Part shown: positions 32,950 to 34,460 of the stretch, piece by piece
How the letters are laid out: each line of letters opens with the position of its first letter
How positions within the stretch are numbered: the stretch's first letter is position 1
Source: Rhodospirillales bacterium
Lineage (GTDB): Bacteria > Pseudomonadota > Alphaproteobacteria > Azospirillales > Azospirillaceae
Length of the DNA stretch: 34,460 nt
Assembly: GCA_947457845.1 (NCBI GenBank)
Contig: CANGXM010000007.1
Coordinates: 1 to 34,460 of the forward strand
Direction: 5' to 3'
Made by a program: the position numbers and the translations under genes
Notes under the pieces: model-generated
What the model was told of the DNA's origin: nothing
Database searches by the model: none
The model's input: only the letters and a program-made list of their open reading frames with translations

Positions 32950-33706
32950 ACGGGGGGAGCGGCGGGTCGTCCTGGTGACCGGCGCCGGTACCGACGGCAT
33001 CGGGCGTGCCGTCGTGCGCCGCATCGCCGACCCCGGTACGGCCGTGGCGATCCACTGCCACGGTGCGAGGAACGGGGCCGACATGCTGGCCCGTGAGGCG
33101 ACGGGGCGGGGGACGGACGCGAGCGTGCATCCCGCGGATTTCACGGCCGAAGGGTCCGGGCGCGCGCTGGTCGAGGGCGTCGTGGCGCGGCATGGACGGC
33201 TCGACGCGCTGGTCCACTGCGCGGCCGCGACCGTCCGCCGTCCGGCGATGGAGACGACGACCGAGGATCTCGACCGCCTCCTCGCGGTCAACGTCCGCGG
33301 CACGTTCGAGGTGATCCGGGCCACGGCGGCCCACCTCCTCGCGCGCGGCGCGCCGGGGCGGATCGTGATCGTCAGCTCCGTCAACCAGCAACTCGTCGTG
33401 CCGGGCCAGGTCGCCTACAGCGCGACCAAGGGGGCGGTGATGCAGATGGCGAAGACCTTCGCGCTCGAACTCGCACGGACGGGGATCGCGGTCAACCTGG
33501 TGGCCCCCGGCACGATCGAGACCGACCTGAACCGGCACCTCCTCGCCGATCCCGCCTTCCGCGCGCTGCGGGAGGGTCCGATTCCCATGGGGCGCGTCGG
33601 CCTGCCGGCGGAGGTGGCGGGTGCGGTCGCCTACCTCCTGTCCGAGGAGGCCCGCTACGTAACCGGTGCCACGCTCGCGGTGGACGGCGGCCTCTCGCTG
33701 CCCTGA
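32942..33706 (+). CDS. Short-chain dehydrogenase/reductase (SDR), probable sugar dehydrogenase
   Basis: This 254-residue classical SDR has the NAD(P) glycine motif TGAGTDGIG at residues 13-21. The catalytic serine is at about 145-146 (IVSSVNQQ) and Y159-S-A-T-K163 is the active-site pair. It has the VNLVAPGTIETDL segment and the C-terminal YVTGATLAVDGG common to FabG-like enzymes. The usual NNAG is replaced by HCAAAT. It overlaps the lactonase gene by eight bases and is the last intact gene of the operon. In sugar oxidation clusters such an SDR converts an aldose to the lactone; the substrate is not known. Confidence 0.9.
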   Translation: MAERGERRVVLVTGAGTDGIGRAVVRRIADPGTAVAIHCHGARNGADMLAREATGRGTDASVHPADFTAEGSGRALVEGVVARHGRLDALVHCAAATVRRPAMETTTEDLDRLLAVNVRGTFEVIRATAAHLLARGAPGRIVIVSSVNQQLVVPGQVAYSATKGAVMQMAKTFALELARTGIAVNLVAPGTIETDLNRHLLADPAFRALREGPIPMGRVGLPAEVAGAVAYLLSEEARYVTGATLAVDGGLSLP

Positions 33707-33739
33707 CCGGGGCTGGGCACGGACCGCTTGACCGGAGAA

Positions 33740-33755
33740 TGATAAGCGCTGATCA
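33740..33755. promoter_or_regulatory. Second LacI-type operator, near-copy of the one at 25230
   Basis: TGATAAGCGCTGATCA shares the core AAGCGCT, the outer TGA/TCA and the central CG with TGACAAGCGCTTGTCA, differing at three positions. It is an imperfect palindrome. It lies 34 bases after the SDR stop and about 60 bases before a decayed Bug/TctC fragment. This suggests that the same LacI regulator once controlled, or still controls, a second transcription unit starting here. It is identified by resemblance only. Confidence 0.65.
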
Positions 33756-33815
33756 TCCGGAACCGGACGATGGTGGCCACGGCGCCCGCGTCCTCGGCGA
33801 CCCCGGGGAGGATCG

Positions 33816-33952
33816 ATGGTGACGCTGATGGTGCCGTTCCCGGCCGGCTGTCCGGCGGACATCATCGCCCGCCGCGTCGGCGCGACGGGCTGCGCCAGCG
33901 CTGGACCGTGCCGATGATGGTGGAGAACCGCCCCGGCGCGTCCGGTGACAAG
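33816..33952 (+). pseudogene. Bug/TctC family substrate-binding protein, frameshifted fragment
   Basis: Two pieces of one Bug-family N-terminus lie in different frames. Frame starting at 33816 gives MVTLMVPFPAGCPADIIARRVGA, the usual first strand and P-loop-like turn of Bug proteins (normally PFPAGGPxDI). From about 33884 the +2 frame gives LRQRWTVPMMVENRPGASGDK, matching the next Bug motif (GQPVVVENRPGASG). No signal peptide precedes it and nothing of the remaining 250 or so residues follows. A frameshift and a large deletion are therefore needed. It is not expected to be functional. Confidence 0.7.
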
Positions 33953-33967
33953 CGGAGGGAGGGACGG

Positions 33968-34078
33968 GTGCGGGTCGTCTTCGTCCTGTTCGACCGCCTC
34001 GACCGGCGCGCGCTCGGCCCTTGCGGCAGCCGCAGCGTCCCGACGCCGAACTTCGACCGGCCGCTGGTGGCGTCGTGA
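33968..34078 (+). pseudogene. Sulfatase, N-terminal stub
   Basis: After GGAGGGAGG, a GTG opens a 36-residue frame, VRVVFVLFDRLDRRALGPCG then VPTPNFDR, which is the start of arylsulfatase/alkaline-phosphatase superfamily proteins (the first aspartate is a metal ligand; TPNFDR is the family motif). It stops at TGA 34076-34078, before the catalytic C/S-x-P-x-R region, and no further sulfatase sequence is seen. The preserved ribosome binding site and start suggest a real gene truncated by deletion, probably linked to the mobile element to the right. Confidence 0.65.
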
Positions 34079-34305
34079 AGGAGTGGGGTCTCGCCGGCCG
34101 GATCCGCTCGGCCCTCTCGCGCCTCTTCGGCAGGCGGATCGGCTACCGGCCCGAGCGGCACTACATGCGCGGGTCCGGCGGGCGCGGGGCGCCGGGACCA
34201 TCGGCCGGCGGAAACGACAACGCGTGGTCCGAACGGAACGCGGTCGAACCGCCGGCGTCCCCCGAGCCTCCCGGTTCGGATCGGAGGGCGTCGGACGGGC
34301 CATGA
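34075..34305 (+). CDS. Small arginine-rich open frame of unknown nature
   Basis: A GTG overlaps the stop of the sulfatase stub (GTGA) and opens 76 codons, beginning VKEWGLAGRIRSALSRLFGRRIGY and ending in a low-complexity region rich in proline, serine and arginine. No family was recognised and there is no clear ribosome binding site. The first 35 codons look protein-like; the rest does not. It may be a gene remnant joined to filler DNA. Confidence 0.2.
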   Translation: MKEWGLAGRIRSALSRLFGRRIGYRPERHYMRGSGGRGAPGPSAGGNDNAWSERNAVEPPASPEPPGSDRRASDGP

Positions 34306-34384
34306 ACCGTGCGAGGTCGTGCCCCGCGGCGTGGTGTAACAGCGACATGGTCGTCACGCTCTCCGGCAACGCTGGCCGGTTTCG

Positions 34385-34460
34385 TCAGGCGGCCACGGCG
34401 GGCAGCATGACGGCGGGATCATCGCCGAGTGCGGTGATGGACTCCAGCGTCATGTAGCGC
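34385..34460 (-). mobile_element. C-terminal end of a probable IS256-family transposase (partial)
   Basis: Entering from the right edge on the minus strand, the last 24 codons read RYMTLESITALGD then DPAVMLPAVAA and stop at 34385-34387. This ending (RYMTLE, a short DDP segment, LPAVA) is recalled from alphaproteobacterial IS256-family transposases. Downstream of the stop, minus strand, GTTACACCACGCCGCGGGGC (34319-34338) resembles the terminal region of such elements, so the left end of the insertion sequence probably lies near 34310-34345. The exact inverted repeat and target duplication cannot be defined because the other end is outside the window. Confidence 0.5.

Noticed and set aside
25299-33706. 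Sulfoglycolytic Entner-Doudoroff pathway
   Set aside because: SDR plus SMP-30 lactonase fits, but the known pathway uses an IlvD/Edd-type dehydratase, an aldolase and a sulfoquinovosidase, none of which is present; the sulfatase stub alone is not evidence for it.
33946-33954. Half-site TGACAAGCG of the LacI operator just before the sulfatase stub
   Set aside because: Only the left half matches; the right half is absent and the bases also encode the conserved end of the Bug/TctC fragment, so chance is the simpler explanation.
1-34460. CRISPR arrays, tRNA or rRNA genes, riboswitches
   Set aside because: No regularly spaced repeats, cloverleaf-like segments, rRNA sequence or recognisable riboswitch core was seen on either strand by reading.

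Overview
The window is about 34 kb of very GC-rich DNA (around 70% by eye) with dense, tightly overlapping operons. Many gene junctions are 4-base ATGA or GTGA overlaps, and GTG and TTG starts are common. Peptide-family ABC importers, an orphan tripartite tricarboxylate (Bug/TctC) binding protein, hydantoinase-type genes and a BciB-type 8-vinyl reductase point to an Alphaproteobacterium, probably of the Rhodospirillales/Acetobacteraceae kind. That placement is an inference; no rRNA or marker gene is present.

Region 1 (1-12471, + strand) is an amide/N-acyl amino acid scavenging operon: the end of a HyuB-like subunit, hyuA, hyuB, an N-acyl-D-amino-acid deacylase, an AstE/AspA-type zinc deacylase, then a complete dipeptide-type ABC importer. 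In this importer the second permease and the first ATPase are one fused polypeptide. A stack of GC-rich hairpins lies between the binding protein and the first permease.

Region 2 (12506-18086, - strand) is a five-gene oppABCDF-type oligopeptide importer, convergent with region 1. Region 3 (18507-19769, +) is a BciB-like ferredoxin-dependent 8-vinyl reductase homologue with no other pigment gene nearby.

Region 4 (19896-24092) has a LysR regulator divergent from a three-gene operon: a Bug/TctC binding protein, a mandelate-racemase-type enolase-superfamily enzyme that starts with TTG, and a solute-binding-like protein without a signal peptide.

Region 5 (24117-33706) has a LacI-type regulator divergent from an operon encoding a second, paralogous enolase-superfamily dehydratase, a complete peptide-family ABC importer, an SMP-30-type lactonase and an SDR dehydrogenase. 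Together these fit uptake of a sugar or sugar acid and oxidation by dehydrogenase, lactonase and dehydratase to a 2-keto-3-deoxy acid. A perfect 16-base operator-like palindrome lies between lacI and the dehydratase, and a near copy lies just after the SDR gene.

Region 6 (33707-34460) is decayed: a frameshifted Bug/TctC fragment, the first 36 codons of a sulfatase, and the C-terminus of what looks like an IS256-family transposase entering from the right edge. No tRNA, rRNA or CRISPR was recognised.
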